Assembly: GCA_017472285.1 (NCBI GenBank)
Contig: JAFUQQ010000050.1
Span: forward strand, 1 to 64,000
Length of the DNA: 64,000 nt
DNA from: Clostridia bacterium
GTDB taxonomy: Bacteria; Bacillota; Clostridia; Oscillospirales; CAG-272
Direction of reading: 5' to 3'
Both the position numbers and the translations under genes were made by a program. The number at the start of each line of letters is the position of its first letter. Positions within the stretch are counted from its first letter, which is position 1. This document shows, piece after piece, positions 17,020-25,877 of this stretch. Below the pieces are notes generated by a model. The model had not been told where the DNA came from, ran no database searches, and saw nothing but the letters and a program-made list of their open reading frames with translations.

Positions 17020-18144
17020 ATGAAAAAAGCAGTGATTTTTCTGACGGCGGTCTGTTTGCTTGCCGCCGGTTTTCCGTTTTCGCTCAGTGCCGCACCAATG
17101 ATTTCGGCAAGAAGCGCGGTCGTGATCGATGCCCAAACGGGACATATTTTATATGAACAGGATGCGCATACAAGACGCGGAATGGCAAGCACGACGAAGA
17201 TCATGACGGCACTTGTCGCGCTTGAAAATGCGGCGTTGGAAACGGTGGTATCCGTTGATCCGCGCGCGTGCGGCGTGGAGGGTTCATCGGTCTATCTTTC
17301 CCCACATGAAAAGATCACGATGGAAACGCTTCTTTATGCATTGATGTTACAGAGTGCAAATGATGCCGCGGCGGCAATCGCATATGAAATTGCGGGCGGT
17401 ATCGAAGAATTTGCCGACATGATGAATGAAAGAGCGGATATACTCGGGCTGACAGCGACACATTTTGAAAATCCGCACGGATTGGATGGAGAAACGCATT
17501 ATACGACGGCATACGAGCTGGCTCTCATCGCGGCGGAAGCCTTGGAAAACGAGAAATTTGCCGAGATCGTTTCTACGGAGAAAAAAGCGATCGCTTTGCA
17601 TAACGGTACGGCAACACGCTTGCTCATCAACCATAACCGTTTGCTCCGTGAATATGAAGATATCATCGGAGTCAAGACGGGATTCACCAAAAAATGTGGC
17701 AGAACGCTCGTTTCGGCGGCAGAACGGGACGGTGTACGCCTGATTTGTGTAACGCTCAATGACGGCAACGATTGGGCAGACCATCGGGCACTACTTGACT
17801 TTGGATTTTCTCTTTATGAGGAAGTGACGGTCGCGGAGGCTTTGGAATTCCGATATAGCGTTCACGTTTGCGGCGGCACGGTATCTTCTGTTGATATCAT
17901 CAATCAAGACGGACTGACGTTGACGTTACCCGAAACGCACGGAACGATCACGACAGTCACAGAACTTCCGCGTTTTCTCTATGCGGGAATTGAAAAAGGC
18001 GATATCATCGGCAAAAACGTATTTTTTGCGGACGGAAAAAAGCTCGGTGAAGTCCTGCTTTATGCGGCACAATCCGTTCCGATACAAAAGAAAGAAAAAA
18101 ACTTCTGGCAGAAACTGTTTCCGTTTCTGCCGATCAATGACTAA
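17020..18144 (+). CDS. dacF: D-alanyl-D-alanine carboxypeptidase (S11, DacF-like)
   Basis: A 374-aa low-molecular-weight PBP that trims the terminal D-Ala of peptidoglycan pentapeptides. Signal peptide to about residue 24, then SxxK S57-K60 (ASTTK), SxN S112-N114 (QSANDA) and KTG 219-221, followed by a beta-rich C-terminal domain (about 265-350) and a weakly amphipathic tail with KKEKNFWQKLFPF, the usual membrane anchor. GGCAGGGA precedes the ATG at 17020. The position after scpAB/ytfJ and before an rluB gene is conserved in Firmicutes. Confidence 0.92.
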   Translation: MKKAVIFLTAVCLLAAGFPFSLSAAPMISARSAVVIDAQTGHILYEQDAHTRRGMASTTKIMTALVALENAALETVVSVDPRACGVEGSSVYLSPHEKITMETLLYALMLQSANDAAAAIAYEIAGGIEEFADMMNERADILGLTATHFENPHGLDGETHYTTAYELALIAAEALENEKFAEIVSTEKKAIALHNGTATRLLINHNRLLREYEDIIGVKTGFTKKCGRTLVSAAERDGVRLICVTLNDGNDWADHRALLDFGFSLYEEVTVAEALEFRYSVHVCGGTVSSVDIINQDGLTLTLPETHGTITTVTELPRFLYAGIEKGDIIGKNVFFADGKKLGEVLLYAAQSVPIQKKEKNFWQKLFPFLPIND

Positions 18145-18164
18145 AACACAAAGGAATCTATCAA

Positions 18165-18875
18165 ATGGAAGAAATGCGTCTTCAAAAATTTCTTTCCGAA
18201 CAGGGAATTTTATCCCGCAGAGCAGCGGAAGAAGAAATCAAAAAAGGAAAAGTAAAGGTCAACGGCGTATCTGCGGAGCTCGGCACGAAGATCGATCCCG
18301 AAAAGGACGTTGTTGAATATAAGGGCAAACGGATCGGCGGCGCGGTACGCAAAGTGTATCTGATGCTCAATAAACCCGTCGGCTACGTAACGACAATGAG
18401 CGATGAAAAAGGCAGACCTTGCGTAGCGGAGCTTGTGGAAAACGTTGGCACACGTGTGTATCCGATCGGCCGTCTTGATCTGGAAAGCGAAGGACTTTTG
18501 CTCTTTACGAACGACGGCGAGCTTGCAAACCGTCTGATGCATCCGAAATATCATAAACCGAAGATTTATCACGTCAAAATACGCGGTGAAGTGGATGCGG
18601 AAAAGATCACGGCACTCGGTAAGCCGATGAATATTGACGGTTATACTACAAAGCCTGCGGGAATTTCCGTTGTTACGCGCAAGCCTGAATATACTGTGCT
18701 TGCGATGGAGCTTTTTGAAGGCAGAAACCGTCAGATCCGCAAGATGTGCGAACAGCTCTCTTTGCATATCATTACACTCAAACGTATTTCCATCGGTGAA
18801 GTCAAGCTCGGCAATCTTGCACTTGGCGAATGGCGATATCTGACAAAAGCACAGGTCGAATCGCTGAAGAAGTAA
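18165..18875 (+). CDS. rluB: RsuA/RluB-family 23S rRNA pseudouridine synthase
   Basis: A 236-aa enzyme with an N-terminal S4 RNA-binding domain (about 4-60) and a catalytic domain: GRLDLESEGLLLFTND at 102-117 with catalytic Asp105, and EGRNRQIRKMCE, the late motif. By context (after dacF/scpB) the RluB branch (23S rRNA U2605 in E. coli numbering) is likelier than RsuA. AAAGGAA stands before the ATG, 20 bp after the dacF stop. Confidence 0.9.
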   Translation: MEEMRLQKFLSEQGILSRRAAEEEIKKGKVKVNGVSAELGTKIDPEKDVVEYKGKRIGGAVRKVYLMLNKPVGYVTTMSDEKGRPCVAELVENVGTRVYPIGRLDLESEGLLLFTNDGELANRLMHPKYHKPKIYHVKIRGEVDAEKITALGKPMNIDGYTTKPAGISVVTRKPEYTVLAMELFEGRNRQIRKMCEQLSLHIITLKRISIGEVKLGNLALGEWRYLTKAQVESLKK

Positions 18876-18897
18876 ATACGGAAAGGAAAAACGAAAA

Positions 18898-19287
18898 ATG
18901 CTTGAGATCAAACCTATTCAGGATAAAAACGCGCAGAAAGCGCTTTGTGAGCTTTGCGGTGCGGTCTATAACCCGAATGCGCTCGCGTATTCCGCTTATG
19001 ATAACGGTGCCCCCGTCGGCATTTGTCAGTTCCGCATCATCGAAGAATACGGTCATATGTACGATCTTTGCAATACCGTCGGCACGGATGATCTGGAAGC
19101 ACTCATCATTATGGGACGTGCCGCACTCAATTTCATCGATCTTTGCGGGATTCACGAAGCATATTTTGACGGAGATCAAACCCGCGCGGCAATTGCCATC
19201 GGTTTTCGTGAAAAAGAAGGCAAGCTCTTTGCCGATCTGCGCGGAATGTTTGAAAGTCCCTGCAAAAATCATAAAGCTTGCGAATGA
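18898..19287 (+). CDS. Small GNAT-like protein
   Basis: A 129-aa protein with a GNAT-type pattern: beta strands around YSAYDNGAPVGICQFRI and an acceptor-like segment YGHMYDLCNTV, then an amphipathic helix LEALIIMGRAALNFIDLCG and a final strand AIAIGFREKEGK. It is shorter than a full acetyltransferase (about 150-170 aa), and the Q/RxxGxG/A acetyl-CoA loop is not clear, so the activity is uncertain. It is the third gene of the dacF-rluB run. Five cysteines lie in the C-terminal half or near it; no clear metal motif. Confidence 0.6.
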   Translation: MLEIKPIQDKNAQKALCELCGAVYNPNALAYSAYDNGAPVGICQFRIIEEYGHMYDLCNTVGTDDLEALIIMGRAALNFIDLCGIHEAYFDGDQTRAAIAIGFREKEGKLFADLRGMFESPCKNHKACE

Positions 19288-19311
19288 TTTGAATGATTTT
19301 ATAAAAAATAG

Positions 19312-19340
19312 TTTACAAAACGCTCTGTTTTTGATATAAT
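19312..19340 (+). promoter_or_regulatory. prfB promoter
   Basis: TTTACA (19312-19317), 17 bp, TATAAT (19335-19340), with TGA before the -10. It is followed by a leader of about 180 nt that contains an R2 repeat. Confidence 0.75.
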
Positions 19341-19349
19341 AGGGATATA

Positions 19350-19465
19350 TTGAAAAAGCGGGCAACGCCCGCCGGAAGTTGCTCGCCTATCCAAACTTTG
19401 CTTGTGTCTGAACAATGCAAAACGGCGAGGTCAGATTTGCGCAATTTCCTATGCAATAAAAAAAG
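19350..19465 (+). repeat. R2 repeat in the prfB leader
   Basis: It starts TTGAAAAAGCGGGCAACGCC, with hairpin GCGGGC/GCCCGC, then arms GAAGTTGCTCGCC and GGCGAGG...GCAATTTC enclosing a variable middle. A second copy is at 63628-63735 and the opening 13-mer recurs in the ireB leader at 6424-6436. It falls between the promoter and the start codon, so it must be transcribed into the prfB mRNA leader. Confidence 0.7.
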
Positions 19466-19528
19466 ATTTTTCCGATGTGATACAAAGGATAAATTTCATA
19501 AATTAAAGTTGAAATCGGAGGACAGACA

Positions 19529-20632
19529 TTGATTATTCAGTTGGAAGAAGCGAAAAGAACGCTTCAAGGAATGAGAAGCGATATCACAGAGCTTGGTAAC
19601 GCTTTAAAAATCGAAAAAATCCGCGAACAAGCGGAAGAATTGGAACAAAAAACGATGATGCCGAACTTCTGGGATGATGCAGCCAATGCAACCAAGGTTC
19701 AGAGAGAGCTCAAACAGATTCAGGATACCGTTGAAGAATACGAGCACCTGAAAGTCGCTCTTGAGGATGCGATCACCCTTGCGGATATGGCTATCGAAGA
19801 AAACGATGAAAGCGTCGTTGAAGAAGTTTTGGCGGAGCTTGACAATATTACAGCGATCGAAGAACGTATGCGCCTTGAAACCTTGCTTTCGGGTGAATAC
19901 GATTCCTGTAACGCGATCGTTTCCCTGCATCCCGGTGCGGGCGGTACGGAAGCACAGGACTGGGCTTCCATGCTTTACCGTATGTATAACCGTTGGGCAG
20001 AAAACAAAGGCTTCAATGTCAAGCTTCTCGAATGGCTTGACGGTGATGAAGCGGGACTCAAGAGCGCAACGATCCTCGTCGAAGGTCCTCACGCATACGG
20101 CTTTTTAAAGAGTGAACACGGCGTTCACCGCCTTGTCCGCGTATCACCGTTTGATGCTTCGGGCAGAAGACAGACTTCGTTCGCATCCGTTGAAGTGACA
20201 CCCGAATTGGATGACAGCATGGATATCGAGATCCGTGAAGAAGATATCGAAGTAACGGCGCACCGTTCCAGCGGCGCGGGCGGTCAGCATATCAATAAGA
20301 CCGACTCTGCGATCCGTATCGTGCATAAACCGACAGGCATCGTTGTCGGCTGTCAGACCGAAAGAAGCCAGCTTCAGAACAAAGAAACGGCTCTCCGTAT
20401 GCTGAAAAGTAAGCTCGCGGAGATCAAAGCAAGAGAAAACCTTGACCGTATTGAAGACATCCGCGGTGAAAAAGCCCGTATCGAATGGGGTTCTCAGATC
20501 CGTTCTTACGTATTTATGCCTTATACCTTGGCAAAAGATACCAGAACCGGTTATGAAGACGGTAATATCGATGCGGTCATGGATGGTGAAATCGATGGAT
20601 TTATCAATGCTTTTCTGAAAAGCAAAGCATAA
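19529..20632 (+). CDS. prfB: Peptide chain release factor 2
   Basis: A 367-aa RF2. SPF (206-208) is the tripeptide that reads UGA/UAA, and GGQ (251-253) triggers peptidyl-tRNA hydrolysis. The coding frame is continuous: the programmed +1 frameshift with in-frame UGA that autoregulates many prfB genes is absent near codons 20-30. The start is TTG 19529; GGAGG lies 7 nt upstream, and no ATG is near. A weak TTG start may limit expression instead. It has its own promoter and long leader. Confidence 0.95.
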   Translation: MIIQLEEAKRTLQGMRSDITELGNALKIEKIREQAEELEQKTMMPNFWDDAANATKVQRELKQIQDTVEEYEHLKVALEDAITLADMAIEENDESVVEEVLAELDNITAIEERMRLETLLSGEYDSCNAIVSLHPGAGGTEAQDWASMLYRMYNRWAENKGFNVKLLEWLDGDEAGLKSATILVEGPHAYGFLKSEHGVHRLVRVSPFDASGRRQTSFASVEVTPELDDSMDIEIREEDIEVTAHRSSGAGGQHINKTDSAIRIVHKPTGIVVGCQTERSQLQNKETALRMLKSKLAEIKARENLDRIEDIRGEKARIEWGSQIRSYVFMPYTLAKDTRTGYEDGNIDAVMDGEIDGFINAFLKSKA

Positions 20633-20679
20633 AAAACGATAAAATCATAAAAAATAATATATGAAAGGGGATTTTTATT

Positions 20680-20988
20680 ATGTTTAAGAAAACCAAACTT
20701 TTCGTGGGCATTTCTCTCCTCGTTCAGGCTGTCAGTGCAATCGTTATGTTCATCATTCTTCTCGCGAAGAAGAAGAGCATCGCAGGCGCATTCCTTGCTC
20801 TCGCTGCCATCAGCGGTGCGGCAGGCGGTTACCTCCTTTACGATTGCAAAAAAGATGGAGAACTCTCCTTCGGCTGTCTTGATTGCGAAGAAGACTACGA
20901 TTGCTGCGACTGCGGTTGCTGCGGCGAAGATATGGATCTCGAAGGCGATCTTTTCGTTCGTGACGAAGAAACAACTGCAGAAGCGTAA
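20680..20988 (+). CDS. Small membrane protein with Cys-rich acidic tail
   Basis: A 102-aa protein, unrecognised. Two membrane segments (about 8-27 and 34-56) separated by KKKS, then a tail with seven Cys in about 18 residues (FGCLDCEEDYDCCDCGCCGE) surrounded by Asp/Glu. The tail could bind metal, or bond by disulfides if outside. AAAGGGG precedes the ATG. It lies 47 bp after prfB and is followed by a terminator. Confidence 0.7.
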   Translation: MFKKTKLFVGISLLVQAVSAIVMFIILLAKKKSIAGAFLALAAISGAAGGYLLYDCKKDGELSFGCLDCEEDYDCCDCGCCGEDMDLEGDLFVRDEETTAEA

Positions 20989-21004
20989 AATTTTCCCATG
21001 AAAC

Positions 21005-21034
21005 AAAAAACGGTCGGAATCCGACCGTTTTTTT
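21005..21034. terminator. Bidirectional terminator after the Cys-rich gene
   Basis: CGGTCGGA (21011-21018) and TCCGACCG (21020-21027) flanked by A6 and T7. Confidence 0.9.
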
Positions 21035-21049
21035 ATGAAAAAGATGCGT

Positions 21050-21081
21050 AAAAAAGGAAGCTATTCATAGCTTCCTTTTTT
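21050..21081. terminator. ftsZ terminator
   Basis: GGAAGCTA/TAGCTTCC around TTCA (21056-21075), with A6 and T6 on either side. It lies 8 bp past the ftsZ stop on the minus strand. Confidence 0.9.
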
Positions 21082-21088
21082 ATATGTA

Positions 21089-22198
21089 TCAATATCTTTT
21101 TCTCTGGTTGAGGATTGCGGTGATGTCTTCGATCTGGCGATCGGGAACACGCTGGAATTCCTGATCTTTGTTATTAACAGTATCTTTCTTTTCTGTTTCC
21201 TCGGGTTTCGCATCGTTTTCGTCATTGAAACCGGTTGCGATAACGGTGACTTTGATGGTATCTTCGAGCTTTTCATCGATAACGACACCCCAGATGATGT
21301 TTGCTTCGGGATGTGCTTCGTTAGCGATCATAGCGGAAGTGGTTTCCATTTCGTCGAGGTCGATATCAGCGGGAGCAGTGATATTGATAACGATACCCTT
21401 TGCGCCCGCGATAGAGGATTCGAGAAGCGGGCTGGTAACAGCCATTCTTGCTGCAACCTCTGCTTTATCCTTACCTTTGCCTTCACCGATACCCATGTGT
21501 GCGTAACCGGCATCCTTCATAACGGAAGAGATATCCGCAAAGTCGAGGTTGACGATACCGTGAACATTGATAAGGTCAGAGATACTCTGTACACCGTGAC
21601 GAAGAACGTCATCGGCATAGATGAATGCATTGACGAAAGTGATCTTATTTTCGGAGATCTGTTTGAGTCTTTCGTTAGGAATAACGATGAGAGAGTCAAC
21701 GTACTGACGGAGTTCGGCAATACCTTTCTCTGCCTGAATCATACGTTTTCTGCCTTCAAAAGCGAAGGGTTTGGTAACGATACCGATGGTAAGGATACCC
21801 ATATCTTTTGCGAGCTTCGCAACGACGGGAGCCGCGCCTGTACCGGTACCGCCGCCCATACCGGACGTGATGAATACCATGTGCGCGCCATTGAGTACCT
21901 GCTTGATATCCTCAATGTTTTCTTCTGCGGCCATCTTGCCGACTTCGGGATTGGAGCCCGCGCCGTGACCGTGAGTAATTCTTTCGCCGATGATCAGCTT
22001 GCTCTGTGTATTGGCAGCCATGAGAGCCTGTCTGTCGCAGTTGATGGTGATAAATTCGACACCCTGAATATTGGAGTTGACCATGCGGTTGACAGCATTG
22101 CCGCCGCCGCCGCCAACGCCGATAACTTTGATATTAACGCCGCTATCATAACGGGCATCCATATTGATATTATTAGAAGTATATCCAAATAAGTCCAT
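21089..22198 (-). CDS. ftsZ: Cell division GTPase FtsZ
   Basis: A 369-aa tubulin homologue that polymerises into the Z ring. [17 protein letters not shown] at about 23-39, tubulin signature [13 protein letters not shown] at about 112-124, then a short variable linker and the C-terminal peptide ([15 protein letters not shown]) that binds FtsA/SepF-type anchors. Length is normal for a short-linker clostridial FtsZ. AAGGAGG precedes the ATG. It has its own promoter (22242-22270) and terminator, so it can be expressed apart from the rest of the dcw cluster. No ftsA lies upstream. Confidence 0.97.
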   Translation of the reverse strand: MDLFGYTSNNINMDARYDSGVNIKVIGVGGGGGNAVNRMVNSNIQGVEFITINCDRQALMAANTQSKLIIGERITHGHGAGSNPEVGKMAAEENIEDIKQVLNGAHMVFITSGMGGGTGTGAAPVVAKLAKDMGILTIGIVTKPFAFEGRKRMIQAEKGIAELRQYVDSLIVIPNERLKQISENKITFVNAFIYADDVLRHGVQSISDLINVHGIVNLDFADISSVMKDAGYAHMGIGEGKGKDKAEVAARMAVTSPLLESSIAGAKGIVINITAPADIDLDEMETTSAMIANEAHPEANIIWGVVIDEKLEDTIKVTVIATGFNDENDAKPEETEKKDTVNNKDQEFQRVPDRQIEDITAILNQRKRY

Positions 22199-22241
22199 TT
22201 TTATTTTTCCTCCTTATGGTTTGATAAAAATATACAATACT

Positions 22242-22270
22242 ATTGTAATCTTTTTTTCCTTGTTTTGCAA
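22242..22270 (-). promoter_or_regulatory. ftsZ promoter
   Basis: On the minus strand TTGCAA (22265-22270), 17 bp, TACAAT (22242-22247). Confidence 0.7.
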
Positions 22271-22357
22271 TATGTTTTTAAAAAAAATATTTTGAAAAAT
22301 CAAAATATTTTAAGGCATAGGATGCGGAAACTGTCGAAAAAATGAAAAATATGGAAA

Positions 22358-23158
22358 TTATGGATTTTCCGCAACACCGGTGATCTCAAATGTGATATTT
22401 TCTGTTGTCCATGCATGGAGAGTACCCTTCACACCGACCATATTTTCGGAGAGATAATCGATGGAAGCGGCGCAGAGAGAGAGCTTCTTTTCAAACTCTT
22501 TTGCGTTCCCAAACTTCAAATGATATTTGCCTTCAATATCCGCAGTGATGTTAGCTTTTTCATCCAAAGTCAAAGAAGTGAGGCGCGAAGCGAACGGACT
22601 TTCCGCGACGTTTTGCAGGAGGGACGCGATATAGGCATCATCGGTTTTATCGGTAAAACGGATGGTCGTACCGACGCTGAGGGAATAATATTTATCTTCT
22701 TTGATTTCGGGCAAAGCAAGATATGCCGCGTCATGCCATCCGATCTCGGTCAAAGGAATCTCTTCCAGAACAAAAAGCGTATCAGAAATCAGATAACAAC
22801 GATCATTTTCAATGATATAATAATCCGCAGCATATTCTTCCAAAACAATCACGAGCTCTGAGGGTAAATTTCTTTCCATACGCGCGCTTTTGATATAGGG
22901 ACTGAGCGCAAGCAGATCGGCTTCCATCTTCTTTTCGCTGAAAGAATAGATATGGCGATACGGCATGATATTGAGTTGAGAAAGGATTACGGTATCGGAT
23001 ATTTTTTCATTGTTTTCCACGGTCACAGTCTTGACACGGCAAAAAACGGAGAACCACACCGTAATCAGCAAAGCAAGTGTACCGATGATAAAAACGGTGA
23101 AAAATCTTCTGCTTTTAACCGCGCTGACAGTCATATATTTTTGTCTTTCCTGTTTCAT
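22358..23158 (-). CDS. ftsQ: Cell division protein FtsQ/DivIB
   Basis: A 266-aa bitopic protein: short basic cytoplasmic N-terminus, membrane segment at about 20-38, then a POTRA domain starting VKTVTVENNEKISDTVILSQLNI and the FtsQ beta domain (ELVIVLEEYAADYYII). It links the division proteins to septal wall synthesis. It overlaps murG by ATGA (23155-23158), so the two are coupled. Confidence 0.88.
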   Translation of the reverse strand: MKQERQKYMTVSAVKSRRFFTVFIIGTLALLITVWFSVFCRVKTVTVENNEKISDTVILSQLNIMPYRHIYSFSEKKMEADLLALSPYIKSARMERNLPSELVIVLEEYAADYYIIENDRCYLISDTLFVLEEIPLTEIGWHDAAYLALPEIKEDKYYSLSVGTTIRFTDKTDDAYIASLLQNVAESPFASRLTSLTLDEKANITADIEGKYHLKFGNAKEFEKKLSLCAASIDYLSENMVGVKGTLHAWTTENITFEITGVAENP

Positions 23159-24261
23159 ATGAGCTTACACAGATCTTCATAGATTTCTTCGGCGGCGTTA
23201 GGTTTTGCGAATGTTCCGATCGCATTGGTAAGAGAGGAAGCTGTTTTTCGGTCAAAAAGGATATCGGAAACCGCTTTCGTGAGTTTTTCCGTATCGATAT
23301 CCTTTTCTTCCAGCATGATCGCGGCACCTGCATCGGCAAGATGTTTTGCGTTTTCATACTGATGATTGTTGACGACGTTGGGCGAAGGAATGATGATGCA
23401 AGGCTTTCTAAGAAGTGCCATTTCCGCGATCGTCATAGCACCCGCGCGGCAGATCACAGCATCCGCAGCTTTTTCCCAAAGCGGCATATCGTAGATAAAT
23501 TCAAGCAAGCGGATATTAGGACATTCAAGAAGTCCGTATTCCTCGGCTTTTGCCATCGCTGCTTCATATTCGATCTTCCCTGTCGCATGGATATGGAAGA
23601 TTTCGGGATGCTTGGCGGTATAATCGCGCATCAGCTTCAATACTTCTTCATTGACACGTTCCGCACCAAGACTTCCGCCGAAGGTCAGCAATACTTTTTT
23701 CGTACCGTTCGGAATCGCAAGCTTTTCATACAAATGGGTGTCATTTTTAGTATCGGGTGCTTTGATAAGAGGATTGCCGACGCAAAGGATCTTGTCTTTC
23801 TGTGTGAAATATTCTGCTGTCGTCGGAAAATTGATATAAATACGGTCGACCAGCTTCTCGACCATCTTGACGGCTTTGCCGGGGATGGCGTTGGATTCAT
23901 GGACAGCCGACGGAACACCGAGGTCGGATGCCGCCTTGAGCAAAGGCCACGAAAGATAACCGCCTGTACCGATCACAACATCGGGTTTGAAACTGCGGAT
24001 GAGTTTTTTTGCTTTGGAAGGAGCTGTGAAATAATAATATGCGGTTTTGATATTGGAGAGAGAAAGGCTGCGGCGCAGACCTTGGATCTCGATATGATGG
24101 ATAGGATAACCCGCTTTTGCCACGAGATTATTTTCCATACCTTTTTTCGTGCCGATGAAAGCGATCTCGGCGGTGGGGTCTTTTTCTTTGATATGATTGG
24201 CAATGGCGATAGCGGGATTGATATGCCCTGCCGTACCGCCGCCTGCAAGAATGATTTTCAT
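23155..24261 (-). CDS. murG: UDP-GlcNAc:lipid I N-acetylglucosaminyltransferase MurG
   Basis: A 368-aa GT28 enzyme that makes lipid II at the inner membrane face. N-terminal GGGTAGHINPA at 6-16; TGGYLSWP (about 97-104) and HESNAIPGKA; the donor domain carries TFGGSLGAERVN, LLEFIYDMP, and CRAGAMTIAE, with the His/Arg/Glu donor signature intact. AAAGGAT stands before the ATG. The 317-bp gap to ftsW holds two repeats. Confidence 0.96.
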   Translation of the reverse strand: MKIILAGGGTAGHINPAIAIANHIKEKDPTAEIAFIGTKKGMENNLVAKAGYPIHHIEIQGLRRSLSLSNIKTAYYYFTAPSKAKKLIRSFKPDVVIGTGGYLSWPLLKAASDLGVPSAVHESNAIPGKAVKMVEKLVDRIYINFPTTAEYFTQKDKILCVGNPLIKAPDTKNDTHLYEKLAIPNGTKKVLLTFGGSLGAERVNEEVLKLMRDYTAKHPEIFHIHATGKIEYEAAMAKAEEYGLLECPNIRLLEFIYDMPLWEKAADAVICRAGAMTIAEMALLRKPCIIIPSPNVVNNHQYENAKHLADAGAAIMLEEKDIDTEKLTKAVSDILFDRKTASSLTNAIGTFAKPNAAEEIYEDLCKLI

Positions 24262-24278
24262 AATAATTTATCCTTTCT

Positions 24279-24350
24279 TCTGTGCGCTTTTTCTTTGCGA
24301 AAAGAAAAAGCTCGAAACTCGCAAAAAGAAACGCTCTGTGATGCCTCTTT
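24279..24350 (+). repeat. R3 repeat copy in the ftsW-murG gap
   Basis: GCTTTTTCTTTGCGAAAAGA and AAAGCTCGAAACTCGCAAAA, then ACGCTCTGTGATGCCTCT, matching the copy at 10098-10175. Confidence 0.6.
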
Positions 24351-24419
24351 CTTTATTTTGAGTAGATTTTGTTTTTCGTAGTACTTTGTTTCCGCTCAAA
24401 CTTTACGAAAAAATGATTT

Positions 24420-24541
24420 CTAAAGCCTCTCACTCTGGGAGAGGTGGCACGGCTTGCCGTGACGGAGAGGGCATTTCAAGCTCCAATCTTAGCCCTCTCC
24501 GTCAGCTTGCGCTGACAGCTCTCCCAAAGGGCGAGCCTTCA
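24420..24541 (+). repeat. R1 repeat, copy C
   Basis: It starts CTAAAGCCTCTCACTCTGGG and continues with a GGCACGGCTTGCCGTG hairpin. The other half has GTCAGCTTGCGCTGACAG and ends AAGGGCGAGCCTTC. Same architecture as copies A and B but different stem sequences, so pairing rather than sequence is conserved. Confidence 0.7.
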
Positions 24542-24578
24542 AGAATGTCAATTTTTAGATGAAACAAGGCAGTAGGCA

Positions 24579-25841
24579 TTATGATACCTTTCGGAGTGTT
24601 GCGGAACTGTCTGCGGAAGGGATCCGTCTTTCCCCCGAGGAAAAACGAGAGATAGAAAGGATGATACCCATTTCCGCAAGCTGCATAACGAGTGCCGTAC
24701 CGCCGTAACTGAAAAACGGCAAAGCGATACCCGTCGTGGGAATGGTGGAAGTGACAACGGCGATATTCAGAATGGCTTGGATACCAACCTTGGCTGTCAG
24801 ACCGAGCACGACCATGGAAGAAAAGACATCGGGTGCTTTTCTTGCGATATAAAAACCGCGCCAGATCAAAAGGACGAAAAGGGCGATCAGGGTCAGCGCG
24901 CCGATGAGCCCAAGTTCTTCGCAGATGATTGCGAAAATGAAGTCATTCTGCGGTTCGGGAAGATGCAGATGCTTCTGATAGCTGTTACCGAGTCCGACAC
25001 CGAAAATACCGCCCGAACCGATGGCAAGCAAGCTTTCATACGGTTGATAGCCTTTGCCCGAAAGATAAAGCTCGGGATGCAGCCATGCATCCACGCGGGC
25101 GCGTGTATAATCGAGAATCAAAATCAGCGGAACAGCCGCCGCACCGAACACACCCGCAATAGCGACGATGAGCCCGACGTTCGCACCCGACATGAAGATC
25201 ATGCAAGCACCGATCGCAAAAAGAATGATCGTAGCAGACATATGCTTTTCCAGAACGACCGTACCGCAAACGAGGACAACGATACAAGCGGGGAGAAGCA
25301 CGCCGTATTTGAATTGTTTTACTTTATGTTGGAATTTGGATATGTATAGCGCCATCATCAGCACGAGCGCGAATTTCATAACGTCGGAGGGCTGGAACTG
25401 AATGACAATCAGATTGACCCAACGGCGTGCGCCGTGAGATTCTACGCCAATGAAGGGAAGAAATACGCACCAGAGCAAGACGTAACTGATGACGAAAATG
25501 AGAGGTGTTGCTTTTTTCAGAAAGCCGTAATCGACGAATGACATCACGACCATTGCGGCAATACCAACCGCCGCCCAAATGAGCTGTTTTTCAATGAAAT
25601 AAAAGCTGTCGCCCATTTTGGATTTGGCAAAAACGTAGCTTGACGAAGCGACCATGATCGAACCGTAACAAACGAGGAGTACGACAATGATCAGAAAAGG
25701 TCTGTCAATGCCGCCGCGTACACGGTAGATCGTCTGACGGTCGGGCGCAAGCAAGGTAGAGATCATTTCCTTGAAAATATTTGTCGTTCGGGGGGTGGGT
25801 TTCGGGGGGTGCGCCGTTGGCGTTTTGGCGGGACTTGGCAT
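24579..25841 (-). CDS. ftsW: Septal peptidoglycan polymerase FtsW (SEDS family)
   Basis: A 420-aa SEDS protein with about ten membrane segments and a Pro-rich basic cytoplasmic N-terminus (1-45) not seen in short family members. Conserved blocks: SDVMKFALVLMMALYISK with the catalytic Asp region in the large loop, GYQPYESLLAIGSGGIFGVGLGNSYQK, ENDFIFA-type PQNDFIFAIICEELG and GIALPFFSYGGTALVMQLAEMG. It pairs with the class B PBP at 30-32 kb for septal wall synthesis. The Shine-Dalgarno before ATG 25841 is weak. Confidence 0.93.
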   Translation of the reverse strand: MPSPAKTPTAHPPKPTPRTTNIFKEMISTLLAPDRQTIYRVRGGIDRPFLIIVVLLVCYGSIMVASSSYVFAKSKMGDSFYFIEKQLIWAAVGIAAMVVMSFVDYGFLKKATPLIFVISYVLLWCVFLPFIGVESHGARRWVNLIVIQFQPSDVMKFALVLMMALYISKFQHKVKQFKYGVLLPACIVVLVCGTVVLEKHMSATIILFAIGACMIFMSGANVGLIVAIAGVFGAAAVPLILILDYTRARVDAWLHPELYLSGKGYQPYESLLAIGSGGIFGVGLGNSYQKHLHLPEPQNDFIFAIICEELGLIGALTLIALFVLLIWRGFYIARKAPDVFSSMVVLGLTAKVGIQAILNIAVVTSTIPTTGIALPFFSYGGTALVMQLAEMGIILSISRFSSGERRIPSADSSATLRKVS

Positions 25842-25877
25842 GGAATCATCTCTTTTCTTTGGAAATTTTTAAGAAGA

